The notes: generated by a model not told the origin, from the sequence alone. Positions 1 to 5,243 are shown, counted from the first letter of the stretch. The stretch is DNA of 12,244 nucleotides from Acidobacteriota bacterium (GCA_030610025.1 JAUWSP010000026.1:1-12244); one strand, 5' to 3'. Made by a program: numbers and translations.

Positions 1-179
1 AAGATGCGGGCCTGGTGGTACCTGAGTGGGAGCAACGGGCCCGCGGCGCCTCGCGCAAGGTCTACCGATTGACCGCGGCGGGGGAGCAACGGCTTGGTGA
101 GCTGACGACCGAATGGCAGGGCTTTGCCGCCGCCATCGAGGACATTCTCGAAGGCAAAGAGCCCGAGGAGGAGAAATGA
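1..179 (+). CDS. PadR-family transcriptional regulator, C-terminal part (partial at window edge)
   Basis: The reading frame is open from base 3 and ends with TGA at 177-179, giving 58 visible residues. They read as the end of a PadR winged-helix repressor. The wing is seen as EWEQRARGASRKVYRLTAAG, followed by a helix with the usual spaced aromatics (EWQGFAAAIEDIL). The RKVYRLTAAG stretch is typical of PadR proteins, which bind DNA as dimers and often repress an adjacent membrane-protein gene. The last codons overlap the next start in an ATGA junction at 176-179, so the two are almost certainly one operon with coupled translation. The DNA-recognition helix lies outside the window, so operator specificity cannot be judged. 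Confidence 0.85.
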   Translation, partial: DAGLVVPEWEQRARGASRKVYRLTAAGEQRLGELTTEWQGFAAAIEDILEGKEPEEEK

Positions 180-910
180 TAAAACCCGAGAATCGCTACA
201 TCGACGACGTCATGCGCCACGTATTCGCCGCCGAAGAGGACCGCGAGCGGCTCGAGGCCGACCTGCATTCACACTTCAGCGAGGCGGAAGCCGAGGGCAG
301 GGCCCAGCGCGAGATCATCGAGGGTCTGGGAACGCCCGAAGAAGTCGCGACTGCCTTCAATGCCGAACGCGAAATTCGCTACGCCAGCTTCTGGCAGCGT
401 CTGGTGGCATTCATTGGTGACTTCGGACTTCTCGTGTGCCTCACCGTGCCGGCCCTGATCCTGGTTTTCTTGATGGGAGTCGTCGGCGAAGAACCCGGCG
501 ACGTGTCGGTCCTCTGGCTGATCGTCTGTGGATTGCTCTTCCTGGCCCTGCTCGGCCTAGGTATCTTCTATTTCCCGCTTCTCGAGGCGCACTTTGGCAA
601 GACCCTGGGCAAGCACCTGATGCGCATCCGGGTGGTGCGCGAGAACGGTGCGCCCATCGGTCTCGGCCAGGCCTTCGTGCGGCGGCTGTCGCTCTACTTC
701 GAGATGCTGTGGATCGACGCGCTCTTCATCCCGTTCACCGACAAGCGCCAGCGGGCACTCGACATCATCGCCAAGACCATCGTGGCTCGAGAGCCCGGCG
801 AGAGCGCTCCCTGGTGGGCCTATGTTGTGTGCCTGTTCCTGCCAGCCGCAGCGGTGCTTTGTCTCCTTTGTTTGTTCGCACTTTTCGGCCCGGCCTGCCA
901 GGCGATCTGA
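176..910 (+). CDS. HAAS/DUF1700-like plus RDD-family membrane protein, PadR partner
   Basis: This is a 244-aa protein. Residues 1-66 form a soluble acidic helical region (RLEADLHSHFSEAEAEGR, then LGTPEEVATAFNAE) like the HAAS/DUF1700 domains found next to PadR regulators. From residue 70 it is an RDD-type membrane domain: the signature Arg and Asp are R75 and D82 (QRLVAFIGDFGLL), the linker GKTLGKHLMRIRVV follows, and a second conserved Asp is D196 (RQRALDIIAKTIV). Hydrophobic segments are at about 79-101, 112-134, 170-187 and 213-238; the last is an extra C-terminal helix. The ATG at 176 was chosen because it overlaps the PadR stop (ATGA) and has GGAGGAG just upstream; the in-frame ATG at 113 lies inside PadR. 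PadR probably controls its expression. The transported or sensed molecule is unknown. Confidence 0.85.
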   Translation: MIKPENRYIDDVMRHVFAAEEDRERLEADLHSHFSEAEAEGRAQREIIEGLGTPEEVATAFNAEREIRYASFWQRLVAFIGDFGLLVCLTVPALILVFLMGVVGEEPGDVSVLWLIVCGLLFLALLGLGIFYFPLLEAHFGKTLGKHLMRIRVVRENGAPIGLGQAFVRRLSLYFEMLWIDALFIPFTDKRQRALDIIAKTIVAREPGESAPWWAYVVCLFLPAAAVLCLLCLFALFGPACQAI

Positions 911-925
911 CCTTCATCGTGATGT

Positions 926-950
926 AGGGTCGGGGCTCGCCCCCTCCCGC
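926..950. repeat. GC-rich palindrome just downstream of a stop codon
   Basis: GGGGC at 932-936 and GCCCC at 939-943 form a perfect inverted repeat with a two-base centre. The stretch runs on into CTCCCGC. It starts about 15 bp after the RDD gene stop. A similar arrangement (GGGCGGGGC, then CCCTCCCGC) lies just after the Ser/Thr kinase gene at the right end of the window. It could be a transcript 3' end or a dispersed intergenic repeat. There is no T-run, so a standard intrinsic terminator is not supported. Confidence 0.35.
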
Positions 951-981
951 GGTGCCCCTGACTCAAGTCTCGGCCGAGGAG

Positions 982-1010
982 TTTTGACCCCGAATAAGTG
1001 CCTGGCACCT
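982..1010. repeat. REP-like palindromic element with core GTGCCTGGCAC
   Basis: The core GTGCCTGGCAC at 998-1008 is a perfect odd palindrome (5-bp arms around T). It is preceded by TTTTGACCCCGAATAA. I recall very similar strings (TTATTCGGGG next to GTGCCAGGCAC) as dispersed intergenic repeats in several proteobacterial and acidobacterial genomes, where REP-like elements can be linked to RAYT transposases. No such transposase is in this window. Only one copy is visible, so its repeat status rests on recollection. Confidence 0.4.
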
Positions 1011-1020
1011 GCACGACCCT

Positions 1021-1040
1021 CTGAAACGGCCGGCGCCCTA
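1021..1040 (+). repeat. Dispersed copy of the intergenic TGAA(G/A)CGGCCGG repeat
   Basis: CTGAAACGGCCGGCGCCCTA matches the 24-nt unit that is tandemly arrayed at 9174-9303. It lies in the gap between the RDD and STAS genes. Related single copies are at about 4462 and 12145, all in the same orientation. Confidence 0.5.
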
Positions 1041-1112
1041 CCGCCGATCCAGGTAACATCTATCGAGAAAAGCGTCTTCTTCCAGAGGGCATCGGAAAGG
1101 CAGAGCCCGGCA

Positions 1113-1124
1113 AACCCCGGGGTT
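1113..1124. promoter_or_regulatory. Perfect 12-bp palindrome upstream of the STAS gene
   Basis: AACCCCGGGGTT is a perfect dyad centred about 43 bp before the STAS start codon, in what should be the leader or promoter. It could be a regulator-binding site or a small RNA hairpin. A palindrome of this length can occur by chance in GC-rich DNA. No convincing -35/-10 pair was found for this gene. Confidence 0.25.
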
Positions 1125-1160
1125 GGGGTGGCAACCAGACCCAGAGAAAGGGACGACCTC

Positions 1161-1586
1161 ATGAGCGCATGGATCCTTCGCTTTTCTGGCAACAAGATCA
1201 CGATTGGAGCCCGCAGGCCGGTCACTGTCCTTCGCGTTACGGCTGAAGGAGAAGAGACCGAGTTGGAAGTGGTCGAGGTGGGTGGGGAGGAGTATCCAGG
1301 ACTCCGAGATCTCGTTCGGGTCCAGATAGAGCAGGGGCGCCCGCGCCTGATCCTGGATCTGGGCTCCGTAGAACGGATCGACTCCGATGGAATTGGAGAG
1401 GTGGTCGCCGTCTGGCAGCACGCTAAGAACACGGGTGGTGAGTTGGTGCTCGCGAGTCTCCAGCCCAGGGTTCGGGATCTCTTCAGAATCCTCTTCCTGG
1501 ACAAGGTGATTCCGGTTTTCGACTCCTTGCCAGAAGCGGTCCAGTATCTTTCTCCTTCCAGCAACGAACCCCCCGATCGAGCATAA
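1161..1586 (+). CDS. STAS-domain protein (anti-sigma factor antagonist type)
   Basis: This is a 141-aa single-domain protein. The central motif VERIDSDGIGEVVAVWQHAK (residues 70-89) matches the conserved region of anti-anti-sigma factors such as SpoIIAA (DSSGLG). S75 aligns with the serine that is phosphorylated by a cognate kinase in those proteins; the second Ser of the motif is Asp here. GGELVLASLQPRVRDLF and the closing SLPEAVQYL also fit the STAS fold. In partner switching, the unphosphorylated protein sequesters an anti-sigma kinase and a SpoIIE-type phosphatase resets it. The ATG at 1161 was chosen because AGAAAGGGA lies about 8 nt upstream and homology begins after it; the longer open frame from 648 runs through the RDD gene and the repeat-filled gap. 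No RsbW-like kinase is nearby. A candidate phosphatase is about 1.7 kb downstream on the other strand. Confidence 0.85.
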   Translation: MSAWILRFSGNKITIGARRPVTVLRVTAEGEETELEVVEVGGEEYPGLRDLVRVQIEQGRPRLILDLGSVERIDSDGIGEVVAVWQHAKNTGGELVLASLQPRVRDLFRILFLDKVIPVFDSLPEAVQYLSPSSNEPPDRA

Positions 1587-1620
1587 AGACGGCCAACGCC
1601 TCTGGTAATCGGCTCGTCTT
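1586..1620 (+). terminator. Stem-loop after the STAS gene, possible terminator
   Basis: AAGACGGCC at 1586-1594 can pair with GGCTCGTCTT at 1611-1620, giving a 9-bp stem with one bulged T and a 16-nt loop. It begins at the STAS stop codon (TAA 1584-1586) and ends exactly where the next promoter's -35 box starts. A-rich sequence lies at the 5' foot and CTT ends the 3' arm, but no real U-tract follows. Isolating STAS transcription from the XRE gene is plausible. Confidence 0.4.
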
Positions 1621-1655
1621 GACAGTGTTAAGTGTTTACTATACACTTAACACCA
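1619..1655 (+). promoter_or_regulatory. Promoter of the XRE operon, predicting a near-leaderless mRNA
   Basis: A consensus -35 TTGACA lies at 1619-1624. With a 17-bp spacer the -10 is TACACT at 1642-1647. The expected transcription start is about 1654-1655, one or two bases before the ATG at 1656. No Shine-Dalgarno sequence precedes that ATG. Together these suggest a leaderless or almost leaderless transcript. Confidence 0.65.
1625..1653. promoter_or_regulatory. Perfect 11-bp inverted repeat, probable autoregulatory operator
   Basis: GTGTTAAGTGT at 1625-1635 and ACACTTAACAC at 1643-1653 are exact reverse complements, separated by 7 nt (TTACTAT). The dyad starts right after the -35 hexamer, covers the spacer and the -10 box, and ends 2 nt before the start codon. 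Bound protein would block RNA polymerase directly. It is AT-rich in a GC-rich region, and the first gene encodes an XRE-type DNA-binding protein, so self-repression is the natural reading. Half-site centres are 18 bp apart, fitting a symmetric dimer or a pair of dimers. Confidence 0.8.
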
Positions 1656-2018
1656 ATGAAGAGCTTTGGTACCTACGTCCGCAAGCAAAGAGAACGGCTC
1701 CGAGCAGGGGATCCCGAGTATTCCCTCCGGAAGGTCGCTGCCCGCATCGGGGTGGCACCGTCGTTCTTGAGCAACGTCGAGCGCGGCCAGGAGTCTCCGC
1801 CCTCGGAGCCCAAGATTCACGCCCTGGCAAGCGTGCTCGGCGAAGACCCGGACGTTCTGCTGGCCCTGGCCGGCAAGATCTCGACAGACCTGCAGCAGGC
1901 GATCTGCCACCGGCCGCAGGTCTTCGCCCGGCTCATTCGTGAGCTCAAGGACCTCCCCGACCATGCCGTCGAGCAGGTGGAGCAGGCCGCGCGTCAGGTT
2001 CGGGAAGGTCAATGGTAG
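1656..2018 (+). CDS. XRE/Cro-type helix-turn-helix regulator
   Basis: This is a 120-aa protein. Residues 1-67 are a classic XRE HTH: FGTYVRKQRERLR, then SLRKVAARIGVAPSFLSNVE as the two helices of the motif, then ERGQESPPSEPKIHALASVLG. The C-terminal 50 residues are helical (DPDVLLALAGKISTDLQQAI, FARLIRELKDLPDHAVEQVE), like the dimerisation tails of XRE proteins that accompany a second effector gene. The ATG at 1656 is preferred because an upstream in-frame start (1632) would lie inside the operator and promoter and add residues unlike the family. It has no Shine-Dalgarno, in line with the leaderless promoter. The next gene begins 14 nt downstream and is probably co-transcribed. It likely represses its own operon through the adjacent dyad. 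Confidence 0.88.
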   Translation: MKSFGTYVRKQRERLRAGDPEYSLRKVAARIGVAPSFLSNVERGQESPPSEPKIHALASVLGEDPDVLLALAGKISTDLQQAICHRPQVFARLIRELKDLPDHAVEQVEQAARQVREGQW

Positions 2019-2019
2019 A

Positions 2020-2025
2020 AGGAGG
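2020..2025 (+). promoter_or_regulatory. Strong ribosome binding site that fixes the downstream start
   Basis: AGGAGG lies 7 nt before the ATG at 2033 and directly after the XRE stop codon. It supports that ATG over the in-frame ATG at 2012. It also contrasts with the XRE gene itself, which has no such site. Confidence 0.75.
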
Positions 2026-2032
2026 TAGATCC

Positions 2033-3067
2033 ATGATCGAGCTGCAGCGCGACGCCCTGACTTTCTCGTTTCCCGACGTGCATCCCGAGGCCAGACTCTC
2101 CATCGACTTCCAGCGCACCCTGCGTATCCCTGACGACGGCGACGACTATCCCTTGCCGCCCGGGTTGGGGCGCTTTCCCACTCGGCTGGTGGACGACTTC
2201 TCGAAGGAGGTTCCCCGGACCTGGCTCCAACACGGTGGCGTGATGCTGCCGATGTATCAATCTGAAGCCCTCTGGTTGAATTTCGAGTGCGGCTGGGTGG
2301 AGATGCACCGCGCCCAGTATCCGTTCGCCGTCAAGATCGCCGCGGGCAAGATCAACGCCGTCTCAGGCGATGCCTGGAGCGACAGACTTCAGCGTCGTTC
2401 GCAGGACTATATGGTGGCGCCGGAACAGCCCTGGCTGGATGGCTTCTGCGTGGAGAAGGGCTTCATCCGTCAGTTCGTGGCCATGCCGCTCGGCTCCGGC
2501 TACAGCGCCGAAGAGCAGCTCACCGGGGAAGCCGAATTCGGCGGCCTCCAGGTCATCGTCTACCCGATGAAGCGGGAGGTCTTCGAACGTAGGTTCCCGA
2601 AGCGCCCAGAGAGGATTGGCGATGCCAGCGCTCTCTACCGGCACATGGATATGGCGGTCTGCGGTGCTGCAGCCGACATGGCCCTCGCCCCCGGTGGCCG
2701 GATGCATCAGGAAATCTACGAAGATCCCTTTTCCTTCGACGATTGGGATCGCGAGCACACCAGTCGATGCTTCGTCCACCTGGCAAACTCGCTGGTCTGG
2801 CGGGCCATCACGGGTTCGGACCCCCCATCGGTGCCGCCGACTGCGAAGGAGTACAAGAAGGCCGGCCTGCCCTGGTACGACTACTACGACGACAAGGCCG
2901 TCGCGCTGGGCGGCTCCAAGAAGCTCGATGGGCTCGACAGCGTTGCGGTGATGGGCGAGAAGAAGGGTGACGTCCCGCTCCCGGAGAACGAGAGCGTCAC
3001 GCCGGAGAACATCGTCAACCTGCGACGCGGCCTCAACCCCGGCCAGGTCCGTGAGGGGAGCTTCTGA
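2033..3067 (+). CDS. Conserved protein of unknown function paired with the XRE regulator
   Basis: This is a 344-aa protein with no signal peptide or membrane segment, so probably cytoplasmic. Blocks that look strongly constrained are YPLPPGLGRFP (39-49), GGVMLPMYQSEALWLNF (68-84), AGKINAVSGDAWSDRL (104-119), EQPWLDGFCVEKGFIRQFVA (131-150), LTGEAEFGGLQVIVYPMK (163-180), HQEIYEDPFSFDDWD (225-239), SRCFVHLANSLVWRAITG (244-261) and KKAGLPWYDYY (275-285). I recall this block pattern from a widespread uncharacterised family in actinobacteria, myxobacteria and acidobacteria, sometimes labelled integral membrane protein without evident basis. No catalytic motif or nucleotide-binding loop is recognisable. 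The start is set by AGGAGG 7 nt upstream. Expression is presumably under the XRE operator. The 3' end overlaps a minus-strand remnant by 35 bp. Confidence 0.85.
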   Translation: MIELQRDALTFSFPDVHPEARLSIDFQRTLRIPDDGDDYPLPPGLGRFPTRLVDDFSKEVPRTWLQHGGVMLPMYQSEALWLNFECGWVEMHRAQYPFAVKIAAGKINAVSGDAWSDRLQRRSQDYMVAPEQPWLDGFCVEKGFIRQFVAMPLGSGYSAEEQLTGEAEFGGLQVIVYPMKREVFERRFPKRPERIGDASALYRHMDMAVCGAAADMALAPGGRMHQEIYEDPFSFDDWDREHTSRCFVHLANSLVWRAITGSDPPSVPPTAKEYKKAGLPWYDYYDDKAVALGGSKKLDGLDSVAVMGEKKGDVPLPENESVTPENIVNLRRGLNPGQVREGSF

Positions 3068-3269
3068 AGTAATAGCGGCCCACCAGTTCGAGATCTCCGC
3101 TCGAAGACAGGCCACTGAGTCGAATGGAGTAGTCGCCACGCGGTAGCAGCTCGGATGGCAGGATGAGTGTTACGGCGACTCTGTCGCCCGCACTCGCGGC
3201 GCCCAGCTTGCTCTGGGACCACAGCTCGGTGCGATCTAGCCAAACGGCGGAGGTCGTTGTCGAGATCAT
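3033..3269 (-). pseudogene. Remnant of an anti-sigma-like protein (C-terminal domain only)
   Basis: The open frame encodes 78 aa. The core (AVWLDRTELWSQSKL, VTLILPSELLPRGDYSIRLS, GDLELVGRYYF) resembles the C-terminal beta-sandwich of acidobacterial zf-HC2/anti-sigma-like proteins, which normally follows a zinc-binding domain and a membrane helix. Both are missing here. The ATG at 3269 lies 9 nt after the phosphatase stop, with no Shine-Dalgarno. After GRYYF, where family members I recall nearly end, the frame runs ten more residues into the 3' end of the convergent gene before a stop. These features suggest a decayed fragment. A short coupled protein that binds the upstream phosphatase is the alternative. 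The family assignment is by recollection. Confidence 0.45.
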
Positions 3270-3278
3270 GCAGAGGCT

Positions 3279-4004
3279 TCAGGGTAGGGCGGTTTCCGTT
3301 CGCGAGTAGCTGCCTCCGGTGCGTGAAATTGCCACTAGATTGATGTCGTCCGGCAGGGGACGGCCGTGGCTGAAATCGACCGCCTCCGAGACCAGGGAGT
3401 CGATCGAGTTGATGCCATCGGAGGAGAGCAGCAGCACGTCGCCGGGCTCCAGGGTCAGTTTTCGGTAGGGATAGGCCCCGGAGGCCGCTCCGCCAAAGAG
3501 CCCGAGGGGGAATCCCGGAACCTGCACTTCCTCGACCTGGTCCTGGGAGCAGCGCAGCACGAACGGATAGGGCAAGCCGGCGTTGGCTAGAAGCATCTCG
3601 GGGCTGGCGGCACAGATCCTGACCACCGTGGCCGCCACATAGACACCTTTCGGTGTTTTCCGATGCAGGCGAGCGTTCATCGCTGCCAGGATGGAATCGG
3701 GTTCCTGGTTGGTCCTGGCGGTCTCCTGAAAGGCGGCCTTGACGAGCATGGTGATGAGTGCCGCCTCGGCACCGTGTCCCATGACATCGGCAACCAGAAG
3801 GACCACGCACTCGGGTCGACGGATGAGATCGAGGAAGTCGCCCCCCAGGGATTCGCAGGGACAGTACAAGCTGGTCAGCCGAAACTCTCCGATGGGCTTG
3901 GAGACATCCGGCAAGAGACTCTGCTGCACGCTGGCGGCCCTTTCGAGCTGCTCGCGCAACGACCGCTGCAGATCAGGTTTCTGCAGATTCCGCACGCCTG
4001 GCAT
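3279..4004 (-). CDS. SpoIIE-type PP2C Ser/Thr phosphatase (RsbU-like), shortened near the C-terminus
   Basis: This is 241 aa from the chosen start. A short coiled coil (LREQLERAASVQQSLLPD, 16-33) is the usual linker before SpoIIE domains. Phosphatase motifs follow in order: ESLGGDFLDL (51-60), VADVMGHGAEAA (71-82), ANAGLPYPFVL (140-150), GFPLGLF (164-170), LLLSSDGI (191-198) and LPDDINLVAI (217-226). The metal-binding Asp positions D56, D73, D197 and D219/D220 are kept. Only about 20 residues separate SDGI from PDD, where the family usually has about 50-60, so a helical flap region appears deleted. The natural substrate of such enzymes is a phosphorylated STAS protein; one is encoded at 1161-1586. 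The start at 4004 has AAGGGA 9 nt upstream. ATGs at 4070, 4076 and 4298 are in frame; the extra residues are low-complexity and weakly coding-like, so the start is uncertain. Confidence 0.85.
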   Translation of the reverse strand: MPGVRNLQKPDLQRSLREQLERAASVQQSLLPDVSKPIGEFRLTSLYCPCESLGGDFLDLIRRPECVVLLVADVMGHGAEAALITMLVKAAFQETARTNQEPDSILAAMNARLHRKTPKGVYVAATVVRICAASPEMLLANAGLPYPFVLRCSQDQVEEVQVPGFPLGLFGGAASGAYPYRKLTLEPGDVLLLSSDGINSIDSLVSEAVDFSHGRPLPDDINLVAISRTGGSYSRTETALP

Positions 4005-4100
4005 CGATGGCGTTCCCTTGGGGGTGCCCTGCCGGATATCGTGATGGCCTGGTTGCTGTTTGAGTGGCATGGTCATGATGTGTCGGCAGTGGATCGGGGT

Positions 4101-4120
4101 CTCTATATAGAAATATACGT
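4101..4120 (-). promoter_or_regulatory. AT-rich island, possible -10 region for the phosphatase gene
   Basis: CTATATAG and AATATA at 4103-4117 stand out in GC-rich surroundings. On the minus strand they give TATATT or TATATA, both near the -10 consensus, about 100 nt before the preferred start and about 30 nt before the ATG at 4076. No good -35 box sits at the right distance. Confidence 0.3.
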
Positions 4121-4460
4121 ATCTGTCCGAAAACGTTTCGCGGCGCAGTGCGATGGCGGGCTGACGTTGCTGGTTCGATGGCGGAAAAACGCAGGCCTGA
4201 GGCCCCCCTGGCCACCCAGGCTCCTGGGAGCGCCGACCACGGTGCTGGCTTCGAGTTTCTGGTGTATGAGAGGGGAGTAGGGCTTTCCTACAAGACAAGG
4301 GCTCGAACTGCCCCTGCCTTCACCCAGGCGAGTTCGAGAACAGCCGGTGATCGGCAGGTGCCGCCCCCCACAGAGATTGCGGTGTTCCTAACGAGTATAG
4401 GAGCATTGGCGGCTGCCTACCAGTCGGGTCGCCTTCTTGGGACCCAGACCTCGACAGTCC

Positions 4461-4476
4461 GTTGAAGCGGCCGGTG
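4461..4476 (+). repeat. Dispersed copy of the intergenic TGAAGCGGCCGG repeat
   Basis: GTTGAAGCGGCCGGTG shares the TTGAAGCGGCCGG core with the array at 9174-9360. It lies 24 bp beyond the stop codon of the secreted NTF2-like gene. Confidence 0.45.
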
Positions 4477-4499
4477 GGGTCACGTCTCCCGGTTGCCGT

Positions 4500-5054
4500 T
4501 CATCGCGGGACACTGGCAAGAGCGGAGCGAATCTGGTTGGCCAGGCTCTTCATCTGGGTGGAAACCAGCAGTTTCCATTCGTCACCCCGCTTCTTGCACG
4601 AGACGACCTCCATGCCTTCGACCTCGACGTCACCCACCATGAGCCTGTTGCGGGTCAAAACGTGGGCGACGTCTGAGCCCTCCATCACCTCTCCCAGAAC
4701 CTCCATGCCATCGAAATTCACCCGGCCCTGAGCTTCTGCCTGCGCCAGCGCGGCGCGCAAGAAGGAGGCGAAGAACTCCATATCCGATAACGCGGCTATC
4801 GATTGTGCAGTAGCTCCGGCACCGAAGAATGCCTCGCGAAACTGCTGTTGAGCGACAGGTGGGGCAGTATCGATGACACCCAGCGAATGGCGGAACTCGG
4901 TCAACGCGGATGGATCGAAAAACGCAGCGGCCGCGTCGAAGTCACCCTTCTGCAGTTGCTTGAAGAAGGCCTCCGTTGTCTCTGTAGGCGTGGCTCCATA
5001 GACCGAACTGCTCGACAGAATCAGAAGGACAAACGCGATTCGCAAAATCTTCAT
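4500..5054 (-). CDS. Secreted NTF2-like / lumazine-binding-like protein of unknown function
   Basis: This is a 184-aa protein. Residues 1-20 are a signal peptide (MKILRIAFVLLILSSSSVYG) with a probable signal-peptidase I site before ATP; there is no lipobox Cys. The mature part begins with TETTEAFFKQLQKGDFDAAA, a helix typical of NTF2-like or DUF4878-like domains, and ends with a beta-rich half (VAHVLTRNRL, VEGMEVVSCKK, GDEWKLLVS) in which the final DEWK-L resembles the last strand of that fold. It probably acts in the periplasm; no ligand can be predicted. The ATG at 5054 is preferred because GGAG lies 9 nt upstream and the signal peptide begins there; an ATG at 5063 and a GTG at 5069 are in frame. 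It is divergent from the sensor-kinase operon, with 189 bp between the starts. Confidence 0.75.
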   Translation of the reverse strand: MKILRIAFVLLILSSSSVYGATPTETTEAFFKQLQKGDFDAAAAFFDPSALTEFRHSLGVIDTAPPVAQQQFREAFFGAGATAQSIAALSDMEFFASFLRAALAQAEAQGRVNFDGMEVLGEVMEGSDVAHVLTRNRLMVGDVEVEGMEVVSCKKRGDEWKLLVSTQMKSLANQIRSALASVPR

Positions 5055-5095
5055 GGTCGTCATCTCCACAACGCAGTGAGTGCCAGATTCGTTCC

Positions 5096-5101
5096 ATTGT
5101 A
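5096..5101 (-). promoter_or_regulatory. Candidate -10 box for the secreted NTF2-like gene
   Basis: On the minus strand this reads TACAAT, a 5/6 match to TATAAT, and predicts a leader of about 35 nt. The only -35-like hexamer, TTGCAC (revcomp of 5122-5127), is 20 bp away, which is too far for a standard promoter. Confidence 0.35.
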
Positions 5102-5196
5102 TGGGAACCTCTGCCCCCCCGGTGCAAGCCTCTGGGTGCGAAGGCGGAAGTTGCCTCTGCTGACCATCGGCTCCACACGCCGTGCGTAGACCGGGT

Positions 5197-5202
5197 TACA
5201 AT
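5197..5202 (+). promoter_or_regulatory. Candidate -10 box for the sensor-kinase operon
   Basis: TACAAT (5/6 match to TATAAT) lies 41 bp before the TTG start and would give a leader of about 35 nt. No good -35 is seen upstream, so an activator-dependent or alternative-sigma promoter is possible. It forms a divergent pair with the minus-strand TACAAT at 5096-5101. Confidence 0.35.
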
Positions 5203-5228
5203 CTCATCAACGATAGAGAACGAAGCTC

Positions 5229-5237
5229 AGGAGGAGG
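5229..5237 (+). promoter_or_regulatory. Ribosome binding site supporting a TTG start
   Basis: AGGAGGAGG ends 6 nt before TTG at 5244. No ATG or GTG in this frame lies between here and the receiver core VVIVDDD, so this site makes the rare TTG start convincing. Confidence 0.7.
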
Positions 5238-5243
5238 TCAGCC

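Larger units (their letters stand above)
4005..4499. other. Intergenic stretch without a supported gene
   Basis: This gap between two minus-strand genes holds an AT-rich island (4101-4120) that may be the phosphatase promoter and one copy of the GC-rich intergenic repeat (about 4461-4476). Possible N-terminal codons of the phosphatase (to 4076) could extend into it. Small open frames on both strands show no protein-like composition. No RNA gene is recognisable. Confidence 0.5.

Noticed and set aside
1060..1160. Possible c-di-GMP (GEMM-type) riboswitch before the STAS gene, suggested by GGCAAACC followed by a stem
   Set aside because: The second conserved block (GACGCAAAGCC-like) is absent and the receptor loop is missing, so the match is only a short string.
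914..1646. Overlapping minus-strand open frames across the gap and the STAS gene
   Set aside because: They span repeats and the well-supported STAS gene and have no convincing start or protein-like composition.
1632..1655. Upstream in-frame ATG as the XRE start
   Set aside because: It lies inside the operator and upstream of the predicted transcription start, and adds residues unlike XRE proteins.
2012..2032. Upstream in-frame ATG as the start of the 344-aa protein
   Set aside because: The strong AGGAGG lies downstream of it, correctly spaced for the ATG at 2033.
3663..4280. Plus-strand open frame (205 codons) opposite the SpoIIE phosphatase
   Set aside because: The minus strand carries all SpoIIE motifs in order; this frame is antisense with no recognisable features.
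4148..4465. Plus-strand open frame of 105 codons in the intergenic stretch
   Set aside because: It has no ribosome binding site, atypical composition and no domain-like pattern.
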